Origin: Saccharothrix sp. S26
Lineage (GTDB): Bacteria > Actinomycetota > Actinomycetes > Mycobacteriales > Pseudonocardiaceae
DNA: 64,000 nucleotides
Direction of reading: 5' to 3'
Assembly (NCBI RefSeq): GCF_021390395.1
Contig: NZ_JAJUWT010000010.1
Location: 1 to 64,000, forward strand
Under the pieces are notes generated by a model. It made no database searches, was not told the origin of the DNA, and was given only the letters and a program-made list of their open reading frames with translations. Made by a program: the position numbers and the translations under genes. Shown piece by piece: positions 8,456-16,892 of the stretch (position 1 is the first letter of the stretch; every line of letters starts with the position of its first letter).

Positions 8456-9049
8456 TCACGGTTGTCGCAGCGCCGCGCCGACGACCGTGGTCACGGCCTG
8501 GTGCACGGCCTCCCGTTCGGGCTGGGCGCCGCGGCGGTCGGCGAAGAGCAGGTGCGCGGTGCCGATGAGGGTCGGCGCGAGCGCGTCGACCGGGGCGTCG
8601 GGCGCGAGGCGGCCGAGGTCGCGTTCGGCGGTGAGGTAGGCCGCGATCATGGTCACCGCCTCGGTCAGGACCGGGACGCCGGCGGGCCAGGTGTCGCGCA
8701 GCCGGGCGCGCAGCTCGTCGCGGAACGTGACCAGGGCGACGATCGCCACCGCGACCGAGCCGAACAGGGCGGTCAACGCGTCGGTGAGGTTGTCGGGGAC
8801 CGTGCCGCGGCCCGCGCTACCGAGCAGGGCGGCGGCCTGGGCGTCCATCCGGTCGACGCGGTCCAGCACGAAGTCGGCCAGGAACGCGTCGAAGTCCGCG
8901 AAGTGCCGGTGCAGGACGCCCTTGGCGACGCCCGCCTCGGCGGTGACGGCACGGCTGGTCAGACCGCTGGGACCGTCGCGCAGCAGGATGCGGTCGGCGG
9001 CGTCGAACAGCTGGTCGCGCACGTCGCGGATGGCCACACCGGTCGGCAC
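8456..9049 (-). CDS. TetR-family transcriptional regulator
   Basis: A 197-residue repressor with an N-terminal TetR HTH (DQLFDAADRILLRDG, LTSRAVTAEAGVAKGVLHRHF) and a helical ligand domain. GTG 9049 is preceded by GAGGAG. It is divergent from the methyltransferase at 9100 and shares a strong palindrome with it, so it probably represses both itself and that gene. The ligand is not predictable. Confidence 0.92.
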   Translation of the reverse strand: MPTGVAIRDVRDQLFDAADRILLRDGPSGLTSRAVTAEAGVAKGVLHRHFADFDAFLADFVLDRVDRMDAQAAALLGSAGRGTVPDNLTDALTALFGSVAVAIVALVTFRDELRARLRDTWPAGVPVLTEAVTMIAAYLTAERDLGRLAPDAPVDALAPTLIGTAHLLFADRRGAQPEREAVHQAVTTVVGAALRQP

Positions 9050-9068
9050 GGCGCTCCTCTCGGTTGAC

Positions 9069-9108
9069 GAGTGGGCATCTGCCCACTCATAGTGGGCGCA
9101 TGCCCATT
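9069..9108. promoter_or_regulatory. Double palindromic operator between tetR and methyltransferase
   Basis: GAGTGGGCATCTGCCCACTC at 9069-9088 is a perfect inverted repeat (9-bp arms, 2-nt spacer). It is followed by a related half-perfect site, TGGGCGCATGCCCA (9093-9106), that contains the methyltransferase ATG. Two neighbouring TGGGC/GCCCA sites suggest two TetR dimers. Position and symmetry are seen; binding is inferred. Confidence 0.7.
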
Positions 9109-9912
9109 CTACCGTCGGAACCCCACCGCGCCCGAGCCATGGCCGAGTCGTTCGGCACGGACCCCGAGCGCTACGACCGCGCCCGGCCCTCCTACCCCGA
9201 GGCCATGGTGCGGGCCATCGTCGCCGCCGCCCCCGGGCCGGACGTGGTGGACGTCGGCACGGGCACCGGCATCGCGGCCCGGTTGTTCCAGGCCGCCGGG
9301 TGCCGGGTGCTCGGCGTCGAGGTCGACCCGCGGATGGCGCGGTGGGCCCGGGGTCGTGGCCTCGACGTCGAGGTGTCCGCGTTCGAGTCGTGGGACCCGG
9401 CCGGCCGGGTGTTCGACGCCGTCGTGTCCGGGCAGACCTGGCACTGGGTCGACCCGGTGGCCGGCGCGGCGAAGGCGGCGGCCGTGCTGCGGCCCGGCGG
9501 CAGGCTGGCCGCGTTCTGGAACGTCGGCCGACCGCCGTCCGACCTGGCCGACGCCTTCGCCGAGGTCTACCGGCGGGCGCAGCCGGACTCGCTGATGGCC
9601 CGCGCGTTCGACCCCGCCGGCGGCTCGGCGCTCACGGACCGGGCGATCGCCGGCATCCGGGAGGCGGGCGGGTTCGGCGAGGTCGAGCGGTGGCGGTTCG
9701 ACTGGGAGCGCACCTACACCCGCGACCAGTGGCTGGACCAGCTGCCGACCTCGGGCGCGTACGCCCTGATGCCGCCGGGGAAGGCGGACGAGGTGCTGAC
9801 CGGCATCGGGGCCGCCATCGACGCGGCGGGCGGCAGCTTCACGATGGCCTACACGACCCTCGTGATCACCGCCGCCCGGCTCACCGACACGACCGACCCG
9901 CGCCCCACCTGA
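9100..9912 (+). CDS. Class I SAM-dependent methyltransferase
   Basis: A 270-residue methyltransferase. After a short N-terminal lead (MPILPSEPHRARAMAESFG) comes YDRARPSYPE, typical of this UbiE/trans-aconitate-like group, then motif I VDVGTGTGIAARLF near residue 49, motif II GVEVD and a WHWVDP segment near the substrate pocket. In-frame ATGs also exist at 9064 and 9139. I chose 9100 because the LPSEPHR lead is commonly conserved. The start codon sits inside the TetR palindrome, which implies tight repression. The acceptor substrate is unknown. Confidence 0.88.
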   Translation: MPILPSEPHRARAMAESFGTDPERYDRARPSYPEAMVRAIVAAAPGPDVVDVGTGTGIAARLFQAAGCRVLGVEVDPRMARWARGRGLDVEVSAFESWDPAGRVFDAVVSGQTWHWVDPVAGAAKAAAVLRPGGRLAAFWNVGRPPSDLADAFAEVYRRAQPDSLMARAFDPAGGSALTDRAIAGIREAGGFGEVERWRFDWERTYTRDQWLDQLPTSGAYALMPPGKADEVLTGIGAAIDAAGGSFTMAYTTLVITAARLTDTTDPRPT

Positions 9913-9956
9913 CCAGGTCCCCACCCTCCGCTGCCGTGTCCGAACACCGCTCGGGT

Positions 9957-9962
9957 TACGTT
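9957..9962 (+). promoter_or_regulatory. -10 element of a leaderless promoter
   Basis: TACGTT is followed by 7 nt and then ATG 9970, so transcription should begin at or next to the start codon. The same spacing recurs at many genes in this window. Confidence 0.45.
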
Positions 9963-9969
9963 TCCGGAC

Positions 9970-11271
9970 ATGGCGGACGAACCCTCGCGCGAGCCCGACT
10001 GGGCGCGGTGGCGGCGTCCTGGGCCTACGGCGGCGCAGCGGCGGCACGATGTCTGGTTGGCCCTCGCGGCGCTGGCGGGTGCGGTGGCGGTGACCGTGTT
10101 GATCTCCAGCATGGGTGCGAGCCTGTGGGACCACGGGCCGCCGCTGGCCGAGCAGCTCGCCTGGGGCGCGGCGCTGACCCTGCCGCTGGTGGCGCGCCGG
10201 CGCTTCCCGCTGACCGTGATGGTCGTCCTCGGCGCATTGCTCGTCGCGGTGCAGGTCCGGCAGGTGGGGGACAACCTGGTGCCCTCCGTCGCCTTGTTCC
10301 TGGCGATCTTCAGCGCGGGCGCGTGGGGGCGCGACCGGGCACGGGCGCGGTGGGCGCGGGTCGCGGTGATCGTGGCGATGTTCGCCTGGCTCGGCTTCGG
10401 CCTGGTCAAGTTCCTGGTCGAGCCCGCACCCCCGTTCGAGGGCGCGGCCGGGCCGCTCGACCCGGTGCTCGCGACCGTGCTCTACGGCATCGGGTTCAAC
10501 CTGCTGTTCTTCCTGTCCGCGTACTTCTTCGGCGAGATGGCGTGGGTCTCGGCACGCCGGCAGGCCGAGCTGGAGCACCGCGCCGAGCAGCTGCGCCGCT
10601 CGCAGGAGCAGAACACGCGGGGCGCGATCGTCGCCGAACGCGTGCGCATCGCCCGCGACCTGCACGACGTCGTGGCGCACCACGTGTCGGTGATGGGCGT
10701 GCAGGCGGGCGCGGCGCGCCGGGTGCTCGACCGCGACCCCGACCTGGCCCGCGAGGCGCTGCGGACCGTGGAGGACACCGCGCGCACGGCCATCGGCGAG
10801 CTGCGCGGCCTGCTCGGCGTGCTGCGGGCCGACCCGGACGACCCGCCGGGTGACGCCGGTGAGAAGGAGGGCGAGAAGAAGGGCGAGACCTCCTCGCCGG
10901 GGTTGGACCAACTGCCGGAGCTGGCCGAACTGGCGCGGTCGGCCGGGCTCGACGTGGCGCACGGCGTGTACGGGGAGCCGCGGCCGGTGCCGGAGGGCGT
11001 CGCGCTGTCGGTGTACCGGATCGTGCAGGAGTCGTTGACCAACGTGGTGAAGCACGCCGACGCGCGCAAGGCCGACGTGCGGGTCCGGTTCCTGGAGAAC
11101 TCGCTGGAGGTGGAGGTGTCCGACGACGGCCGTGGGCCGCGCGGTACGCCGAACAGGACCGGGTTCGGCCTGGTCGGCATGCGGGAACGGGTCGCGGTGC
11201 ACGGCGGCGAGCTGGAAGTGGGACCCCGCCGTGACGCCGGGTACCGGGTCCGTGCGAGGTTCCCCGCATGA
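9970..11271 (+). CDS. NarL-type sensor histidine kinase
   Basis: A 433-residue kinase with four to six hydrophobic segments in residues 27-200, then the HisKA_3 dimerisation helix RIARDLHDVVAHH with phospho-acceptor His232, and a HATPase domain (YRIVQESLTNVVKHA N-box, DDGRGP, GFGLVGMRERV). A Lys/Glu-rich linker (GEKEGEKKGET, near 297-307) separates the two halves. No large extracellular sensor is present, so it probably senses at or within the membrane. It overlaps its response regulator by 4 nt (ATGA). The ABC exporter just downstream is the likely output. Confidence 0.93.
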   Translation: MADEPSREPDWARWRRPGPTAAQRRHDVWLALAALAGAVAVTVLISSMGASLWDHGPPLAEQLAWGAALTLPLVARRRFPLTVMVVLGALLVAVQVRQVGDNLVPSVALFLAIFSAGAWGRDRARARWARVAVIVAMFAWLGFGLVKFLVEPAPPFEGAAGPLDPVLATVLYGIGFNLLFFLSAYFFGEMAWVSARRQAELEHRAEQLRRSQEQNTRGAIVAERVRIARDLHDVVAHHVSVMGVQAGAARRVLDRDPDLAREALRTVEDTARTAIGELRGLLGVLRADPDDPPGDAGEKEGEKKGETSSPGLDQLPELAELARSAGLDVAHGVYGEPRPVPEGVALSVYRIVQESLTNVVKHADARKADVRVRFLENSLEVEVSDDGRGPRGTPNRTGFGLVGMRERVAVHGGELEVGPRRDAGYRVRARFPA

Positions 11272-11939
11272 CGGATCCCTTGCGCGTGGTGCTCGCCGAC
11301 GACCAGGACCTGGTGCGGGCGGGCTTCCGGGTGATCCTCGGCACCGAGGACGACATCGAGGTGGTCGGCGAGGCCCGTGACGGCGTCGAGGCCGTGGACG
11401 TGGTCGGCCGGCTCCAGCCGGACGTGGTGCTGATGGACGTGCAGATGCCGGGCGTCGACGGGCTGGAGGCCACCCGGCGCATCCTCGGCCCGGACGGCGC
11501 GGGCCACCCGATCAAGGTCGTCATCCTGACCACGTTCGACCGCGAGGACTACCTGTTCGAGGCGCTGCGGGCGGGTGCGAGCGGCTTCCTGCTCAAGAAC
11601 GCCTCGCCGGAGGACCTGGTCGACTCGGTGCGGGTCGTGGCCCGCGGTGACGCCCTGCTGTCGCCCGAGGTCACCCGCCGCGTCATCGCCCGGTTCACCG
11701 CGCCCGCCCCGGCCACGCCGTCGCGACGTCCCCCGGAGCTCACCGACCGCGAGTTCGAGGTGCTGGTCCACCTCGCGCGAGGCGCGAGCAACGCCGAGAT
11801 CGCGAACGCGCTGCACCTGGGCGAGACCACGGTGAAGACGCACGTGTCGCGCATCCTGGCCAAGCTCGGCCTGCGCGACCGCACGCACGCCGTCGTGTTC
11901 GCCTACGAGCACGGGATCGTGGAGCCGGGCCGGGCCTGA
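11268..11939 (+). CDS. LuxR/NarL-family response regulator
   Basis: A 223-residue regulator: receiver domain with the DD pair near 11-12 and phospho-acceptor Asp57 (LMDVQMPG), switch Thr (ILTTFDR) and Lys (LLKNASP), then a C-terminal LuxR HTH (LTDREFEVLVHLARGASNAE, TTVKTHVSRILAKL). It is coupled to the kinase upstream. By the usual logic of such loci it activates the ABC exporter genes beginning at 12025. Confidence 0.95.
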   Translation: MTDPLRVVLADDQDLVRAGFRVILGTEDDIEVVGEARDGVEAVDVVGRLQPDVVLMDVQMPGVDGLEATRRILGPDGAGHPIKVVILTTFDREDYLFEALRAGASGFLLKNASPEDLVDSVRVVARGDALLSPEVTRRVIARFTAPAPATPSRRPPELTDREFEVLVHLARGASNAEIANALHLGETTVKTHVSRILAKLGLRDRTHAVVFAYEHGIVEPGRA

Positions 11940-12011
11940 CGCGCGGCATCCTCCGCGAGGAGGACACCAGAAGTCGATCTCGCGCCGGACGTGTTCGCGG
12001 CGGCGGCGACC

Positions 12012-12017
12012 TAGCGT
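12012..12017 (+). promoter_or_regulatory. -10 element of a leaderless promoter for the ABC genes
   Basis: TAGCGT is followed by exactly 7 nt and then ATG 12025, with no Shine-Dalgarno. A small hairpin, TCCTCCgcgaGGAGGA, lies upstream at 11949-11964 and may end the two-component transcript. Confidence 0.5.
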
Positions 12018-12024
12018 TGCGGTC

Positions 12025-12909
12025 ATGTTGACAGTCACGTCGGTCAGCCGGAGCTTCGGCGACCACCGGGTCCTCGACGAGGTGTCGTTCGAGGTCCGAC
12101 CGGGCCGCATGACCGGGTTCCTGGGCGCGAACGGGTCCGGCAAGACCACCACCATGCGCATCGTCCTGGGCGTGCTGGCCGCGCACGGCGGCACGGTCGC
12201 CTGGCAGGGCTCGCCGGTGACCGGCGCGGTGCGGCAGCGGTTCGGGTACATGCCCGAGGAACGCGGCCTGTACCCGAAGATGGGCGTCGCTGAGCAGATC
12301 AGTTGGCTGGGCCGGCTGCACGGCCTCGACCGGGACACCGCGCGCCGCAACACCGAGCGCCTGCTCGACCAGCTCGAACTCGCCCACCGGGCCGAGGACA
12401 AGCTCGAGGAGCTGTCGCTGGGCAACCAGCAGCGCGCGCAGGTCGCCGCCGCGCTGGTGCACGACCCGGTGATGCTGATCCTGGACGAGCCGTTCTCCGG
12501 CCTGGACCCGATCGCGGTCGAGACCGTGCTCGGCGTGCTGCGCGAACGGGCCGCGGCCGGTGTGCCCGTGCTGTTCTCCAGCCACCAGCTCTCGGTGGTG
12601 GAACGGCTGTGCGACGACGTGGTGATCATCTCCGGTGGCCGGATCGCGGTCAGCGGCGCGCGCGACGAGCTGCGCGCCCGGTACGGGCCCGCGCGGTTCG
12701 AGCTGGTCGTGGCCTCCGACGCGGGGTGGGTGCGGGACGTGCCCGGCGTGCGCGTGGTCGACGTGGACGGCCCGCGCGCGGTGTTCGAACCGGACGGTGA
12801 CGCGGGCGCGGACCAGGTCGTGCTCGAAGCCGCCCTGCGCCGCGGGACCGTGCGCAGCTTCACCCCCGTCGTGCCGACGCTCGACGAGATCTTCAAGGAG
12901 GCGATCTGA
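12025..12909 (+). CDS. ABC transporter ATP-binding protein (NatA-like)
   Basis: A 294-residue ATPase with Walker A GANGSGKTTTM near residue 37, Q-loop region YMPEERGLYPKM (a hallmark of the NatA/Bcr group), signature LSLGNQQRAQ, which departs from the usual LSGGQ, Walker B LMLILDEP and the H-loop SSHQL. It ends with the extra C-terminal domain common in exporters. It overlaps the permease by one base (TGATG). Sodium, drug or peptide export is possible. Confidence 0.92.
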   Translation: MLTVTSVSRSFGDHRVLDEVSFEVRPGRMTGFLGANGSGKTTTMRIVLGVLAAHGGTVAWQGSPVTGAVRQRFGYMPEERGLYPKMGVAEQISWLGRLHGLDRDTARRNTERLLDQLELAHRAEDKLEELSLGNQQRAQVAAALVHDPVMLILDEPFSGLDPIAVETVLGVLRERAAAGVPVLFSSHQLSVVERLCDDVVIISGGRIAVSGARDELRARYGPARFELVVASDAGWVRDVPGVRVVDVDGPRAVFEPDGDAGADQVVLEAALRRGTVRSFTPVVPTLDEIFKEAI

Positions 12910-14018
12910 TGACCGGCGTGACGGAGCAGGGCGGCGGGTCCCGCGGTTTCGCCGCGGCCACCCGGTTGGTGGCCGAGCGGGAGATGAAGTCGTTCCTGCG
13001 CGCCAAGGGTTTCTGGATCGGCCTCGCGGTGATCGTGGTCGGCCTGTTCGCGATCTCCATCCTGCCGACCGCGCTCGGCGGCGGTGAGACCGAGGTCGCC
13101 GCGGTGGGCCCCGAAGCGGCGGCCGTGCTGACCGACAGCGGCCTGCGGGTGCGCGAGGTCGACGACGTGGCCGCCGCCGAAGCGCTCATCCGCTCGGAGG
13201 AGGTGGAGGCGGCGGTCGTGCCGGACACCACCGGCAAGTCCGCCACGGGCGTGCGCGTGCTGGCGCTGTCCGACGCGCCGACCGACGTGCTGGCCGCGCT
13301 GCGCACCGCGCCGCCCGTCGACCTGCTCGACCCGGCCGAGGTCGGGCAGGGCCAGCGGCAGCTCGCGATCATGGTCTTCTCGCTGGTGTTCCTGATGTTC
13401 GGGATGAGCGGGGCGGCGATCGCGCAGAGCACCGTGACGGAGAAGCAGACCCGGATCGTGGAGATCCTGGTGGCGACGGTGCCGGTGCGGGCGTTGCTGG
13501 CGGGCAAGATCGTGGGGCACTCGCTGCTGACGATCGGCCAGGTGGTGGTGATCGCGGTGGCCGCGCCGATCGCGTTGCGGCTGGGCGGGCACTCGGAGCT
13601 GCTGTCGCTGATCGCGCCCGCGCTGGGCTGGTTCGTGCCGTTCCTGGTGCTCGGGTTCGTGCTGCTGGCCGCGATGTGGGCGGTCGCCGGGTCGCTGGTC
13701 AGCAGGCAGGAGGACCTGGGTTCGAGCATGGGCCTGGTGATGATCCTGGTGATGGGGCCGTACTTCGGCGTGATGTTCTTCTCCGACAACGTCACCGTGC
13801 TCACCGTGCTGTCGTTCCTGCCGTTCTCGTCGGCCATCGCGATGCCGGTGCGGCTGTTCGCCGGCGACGCGGCGGTGTGGGAACCGCTGCTGGCGCTGGG
13901 GCTGCTGGCCGGGACGGTGGTGCTGACCGTGCTGCTGGCCGGCCGCGTCTACTCGGGGTCGCTGCTGCACACCGGCGGCAAGCTCAAGCTCGCCAAGGCG
14001 TGGGCCCGCGAGGGCTGA
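12909..14018 (+). CDS. ABC-2 family transporter permease (NatB-like)
   Basis: A 369-residue permease with one N-terminal helix near residues 35-57 (GFWIGLAVIVVGLFAISILP), an extracytoplasmic domain of about 100 residues, then about five helices between residues 155 and 355. The cytoplasmic EKQTRIVEILVATVPVRALLAGK segment, the coupling helix of ABC-2 permeases of the NatB/CcmB type, is clear. It pairs with the upstream ATPase and is followed by a strong terminator. Confidence 0.9.
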   Translation: MTGVTEQGGGSRGFAAATRLVAEREMKSFLRAKGFWIGLAVIVVGLFAISILPTALGGGETEVAAVGPEAAAVLTDSGLRVREVDDVAAAEALIRSEEVEAAVVPDTTGKSATGVRVLALSDAPTDVLAALRTAPPVDLLDPAEVGQGQRQLAIMVFSLVFLMFGMSGAAIAQSTVTEKQTRIVEILVATVPVRALLAGKIVGHSLLTIGQVVVIAVAAPIALRLGGHSELLSLIAPALGWFVPFLVLGFVLLAAMWAVAGSLVSRQEDLGSSMGLVMILVMGPYFGVMFFSDNVTVLTVLSFLPFSSAIAMPVRLFAGDAAVWEPLLALGLLAGTVVLTVLLAGRVYSGSLLHTGGKLKLAKAWAREG

Positions 14019-14046
14019 CGCCCGGTCGCCGCCGCCCAGGCGGCTC

Positions 14047-14082
14047 GGAGGGCCCGTGCGCTCGGGGGCGCACGGGCCCTCC
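14047..14082 (+). terminator. Strong intrinsic terminator-like hairpin
   Basis: A perfect 15-bp stem (14047-14061 pairs with 14068-14082; arm GGAGGGCCCGTGCGC) with a 6-nt loop, followed by TTCG, lies 28 nt after the permease. There is no U-tract, as is normal for actinomycetes. Confidence 0.85.
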
Positions 14083-14163
14083 TTCGCGTCGTCACCCAAA
14101 GTTACGGGCAACGGGGTGCGGGCGGACGCCGTATAGGGGGTGACCGAGTGGAGGAGGTGTCAC

Positions 14164-14670
14164 GTGCACGATCGGGACCGCGAGTTCCGCTCGTACTTCG
14201 AGGCACGGGCGGCCGTCGTGCGGCGGACCGCTTTCTTGTTGTGCGGTGACTGGCACCGGGCCGAGGACCTGGCGCAGACGGCGCTGGCCAAGGTCTACGT
14301 GCACTGGGGGCGGCTGGACCGGCACGGGCAGGTCGACGCGTACGTGCGCAAGGTACTGGTGCGGGCCGTCATCGACGACTCGCGCTGGCGGGGACGGCGG
14401 CCGGAGACGGTGGTCGAGGCCGTGCCGGAGGTGGCCGAGGCGTCCACGGGGGTGGAGGAGGCCATGGACGTGCGGCGCGCGTTGGCCGCGTTGCCGCCCA
14501 GGCAACGCGCGGCGGTCGTGCTGCGGTACTGGGAGGACCTGCCGGTCGCGGAGACCGCGGCGGCGCTGGGCTGTAGCGAGGGAACGGTGAAGAGCCAGGT
14601 GTCCAAGGGGCTGGACGCCCTGCGACGCGCGCTGGCGACCAGGCGGACCGTGCTGTGGGAGGGATCGTGA
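14164..14670 (+). CDS. SigE-family ECF RNA polymerase sigma factor
   Basis: A 168-residue ECF sigma factor. Region 2 is RRTAFLLCGDWHRAEDLAQT with the downstream KVYVHW; region 4 is LPPRQRAAVVLRYWEDL plus SEGTVKSQVSKGLDALR. This is the Streptomyces SigE-like (SigE family, TIGR02983) architecture, often tied to cell-envelope stress. An in-frame ATG lies at 14140, but GAGGAGG at 14151-14157 is spaced for GTG 14164. It overlaps the following gene by 4 nt (GTGA). Confidence 0.92.
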   Translation: MHDRDREFRSYFEARAAVVRRTAFLLCGDWHRAEDLAQTALAKVYVHWGRLDRHGQVDAYVRKVLVRAVIDDSRWRGRRPETVVEAVPEVAEASTGVEEAMDVRRALAALPPRQRAAVVLRYWEDLPVAETAAALGCSEGTVKSQVSKGLDALRRALATRRTVLWEGS

Positions 14671-15905
14671 GCGACGAGGTGCGCGAGATGATCCGGACGG
14701 CGTTGGCCGACGAGCCGGCGTCGGGCCTGGAGTTCGAGCGGGTCGTGCGGGACGGGCGCAGGCGGCGGGCACGGCGGCGGCTCGGTGTGCTGTCCGCCGC
14801 GACGACGGGGGTGGCCGCGGTGGTCGCGGTCGCGGTGAGCGGCGCGTCCACCTCCACGTCGGCCCCACCCGCCGGTGTGCTGTCGACAGCGCCCACGACG
14901 ACCGTGACGTCGTCCCCGGCGGTCGCGTCGGGCTGTGCCACGCCGGCGATGACCGGCGGCTTCCCCGACCGGCCGCGCGGCTCGGCGACGCCGGGCGAAC
15001 TGGCCGAGTCCGCCCGGCTCACGGAGGCGTTCGGGCGGTTCGCGCTGCCGTTGCCGGCGGGGGTGGAGGCGACGCCGCTGCGGCTGTGCGCGATCGACGA
15101 GAGCTGGGGCGGCGACTTCCGGCTCACGGGTGACCGGGTGGTGATCGTCTACGTCAAGCCGCGCGGCGGCCAACCGCCCGGTGAGTGCGTGCGGTTCACG
15201 CCGCAGGTGCAGTGCTCGGTCCGGGTGCTGCCGGACGGCTCCACGGCACGCCTCACCGTCGAGCCGGCGGGGGAGACGACCCTGGTCACCGCCGACGTGT
15301 GGCGCACCGACGGCACGTATGCCGGCGTCATGGAGACCGGCGGCACGGGTTCGAAGAACCGGGTCCTCGATGACGATCGGCTGATCGCCATCGCCACCGC
15401 GCCGCAGCTGAGGGTGCAGTGGACGGGCCGTCCGACGCCGCCCGCCCCGTCGGACCGCCGTGCGGCCGAGCTCGACGCGGTGCTGGCCGGGGTCCTGCCG
15501 GCCGGCATCGGGATCGAGCCGACCCCGGCCGGTGAGGCGCTGGACTTCCGCGTCCGGCAGGGCGGTTACCGCGCGGTCGCCAACCTGGTCGACGCGGCGG
15601 GTCGCGGCTGGCTGATGGTGACCGTGGACGAGCCGAACGGCGGCGAGGTGGACTGCGGCGGCCGTCCCGAGTGCCGCCTGGTCGAGTTGTCGAACGGCCG
15701 CGAGGGCGCGCTGGACACCCTGACCGCCGGCGGCCTCACCAGGCTGTCGTTGCACGTGAAAGCGGCGGACGGCAGCCGGGTCGGCATCCACACCGCCAAC
15801 GGCGCCGACGACGGTACCGGGCCCGACAGCCCGACCCGGCCGACCCCGCCGCTGACCGAGGCGGACCTGGTCCGGATCGCGGAACTGCCGGACCTGCACT
15901 GGTGA
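14667..15905 (+). CDS. Membrane-anchored partner of the ECF sigma factor (putative anti-sigma or lipoprotein-like protein)
   Basis: A 412-residue protein coupled to the sigma gene by GTGA overlap. A short cytoplasmic N terminus (about 36 residues, with a basic RRRRARRR patch), one transmembrane helix near residues 38-57 and a large extracytoplasmic domain with a Ser/Thr/Pro-rich start are visible. The N terminus is shorter than a canonical zinc-binding anti-sigma domain and has no HxxxCxxC motif. It may be an unconventional anti-sigma factor or a sensor. The extracytoplasmic domain has paired cysteines and no fold I recognise. Confidence 0.75.
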   Translation: MSDEVREMIRTALADEPASGLEFERVVRDGRRRRARRRLGVLSAATTGVAAVVAVAVSGASTSTSAPPAGVLSTAPTTTVTSSPAVASGCATPAMTGGFPDRPRGSATPGELAESARLTEAFGRFALPLPAGVEATPLRLCAIDESWGGDFRLTGDRVVIVYVKPRGGQPPGECVRFTPQVQCSVRVLPDGSTARLTVEPAGETTLVTADVWRTDGTYAGVMETGGTGSKNRVLDDDRLIAIATAPQLRVQWTGRPTPPAPSDRRAAELDAVLAGVLPAGIGIEPTPAGEALDFRVRQGGYRAVANLVDAAGRGWLMVTVDEPNGGEVDCGGRPECRLVELSNGREGALDTLTAGGLTRLSLHVKAADGSRVGIHTANGADDGTGPDSPTRPTPPLTEADLVRIAELPDLHW

Positions 15906-15909
15906 GAGC

Positions 15910-15940
15910 GGTGCGGGCGCGAGGAGTTCGCGCCCGCACC
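15910..15940 (+). terminator. Intrinsic terminator-like hairpin
   Basis: A perfect 12-bp stem (GGTGCGGGCGCG at 15910-15921 with 15929-15940), a 7-nt loop and a CTTCGG tail lie directly after the sigma/partner operon. Confidence 0.8.
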
Positions 15941-16028
15941 CTTCGGCACGCCTTGGTGCTCCTCGCGGGGAATTGGTCGGATCCACGACGTCGAGCCGGC
16001 TCCCGCGCGAGGTGGGAGACTCGGCCGC

Positions 16029-16886
16029 ATGTCGACTCCCCGGCCCTCGATCGCCGTCACCGGTGCCACCGGGCACCTCGGCGGACGCGTCGCCCGCCGC
16101 CTCGCGGACGCGGGCCGCGCCCAGCGGCTGCTCGTCCGCGACCCCGCCCGCGCGCCGCGACTGCCCCACGCCACCGTGGCGCGGGCCGCGTTCGCCGACC
16201 GCGATGCCGTCCGCCAGGCGCTGGACGGCATCCCGACCGTCCTCATGGTCTCGGCGTCCGAGTCGACCGACCGCGTCGACCAGCACCGCGCCTTCGTGGA
16301 CGCCGCGGTCGACGCCGGGGTGGCCCACCTCGTCTACGTCTCGTTCGCGGGCGCCGCCCCGGACGCCACGTTCACCCTCGCCCGCGACCACTGGGCCACC
16401 GAGCAGCACATCCGGCTCAGCGGCCTCGGCTTCACGTTCCTGCGCGACAACCTCTACGCCGACTTCCTGCCCGCCATGGTGGGCGAGGACGACGTGCTGC
16501 GCGGCCCCGCGGGCGACGGTCGGGCCGCCGTCGTGGCGCAGGACGACATCGCCGACGCCGCCGCGGCCGTGCTCGCCGACCCCAGGCCCCACGTCGGCCG
16601 CACGTACGACCTCACCGGGCCGCGAGCCCTGACGCTGCACGAGGTCGCGGCCGTGCTGTCCGACGCCACCGGCCGGACGATCACCTACCACCTGGAGACC
16701 GTGGAGGAGGCCTACCGCTCGCGCGCGACGTACGGCGCGCCGGACTGGCAGGTCGACGCCTGGGTCTCCACCTACACCGCCATCGCGAACGGCGAGCTGG
16801 CCGCCGTCAGCGACGCCGTGCCGCGGCTGACCGGCCACCCGGCCACGTCGTTGGCGGGCCTGCTGCGCCGACGACGTGACCGTTAG
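16029..16886 (+). CDS. NmrA-like NAD(P)-binding oxidoreductase
   Basis: A 285-residue atypical SDR related to quinone oxidoreductase QorB and NmrA. It has the dinucleotide motif VTGATGHLGGRV near residue 10, the second strand LLVRDPARAP, the core MVSASES and YVSFAGA strands, and C-terminal substrate-domain helices. It lacks a clear YxxxK active-site pair, as in NmrA-like sensors. GAGACT lies 7 nt before the ATG, so the start may be leaderless. It is convergent with the metallophore-type operon and 6 nt from it. Confidence 0.87.
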   Translation: MSTPRPSIAVTGATGHLGGRVARRLADAGRAQRLLVRDPARAPRLPHATVARAAFADRDAVRQALDGIPTVLMVSASESTDRVDQHRAFVDAAVDAGVAHLVYVSFAGAAPDATFTLARDHWATEQHIRLSGLGFTFLRDNLYADFLPAMVGEDDVLRGPAGDGRAAVVAQDDIADAAAAVLADPRPHVGRTYDLTGPRALTLHEVAAVLSDATGRTITYHLETVEEAYRSRATYGAPDWQVDAWVSTYTAIANGELAAVSDAVPRLTGHPATSLAGLLRRRRDR

Positions 16887-16892
16887 CGGTGC

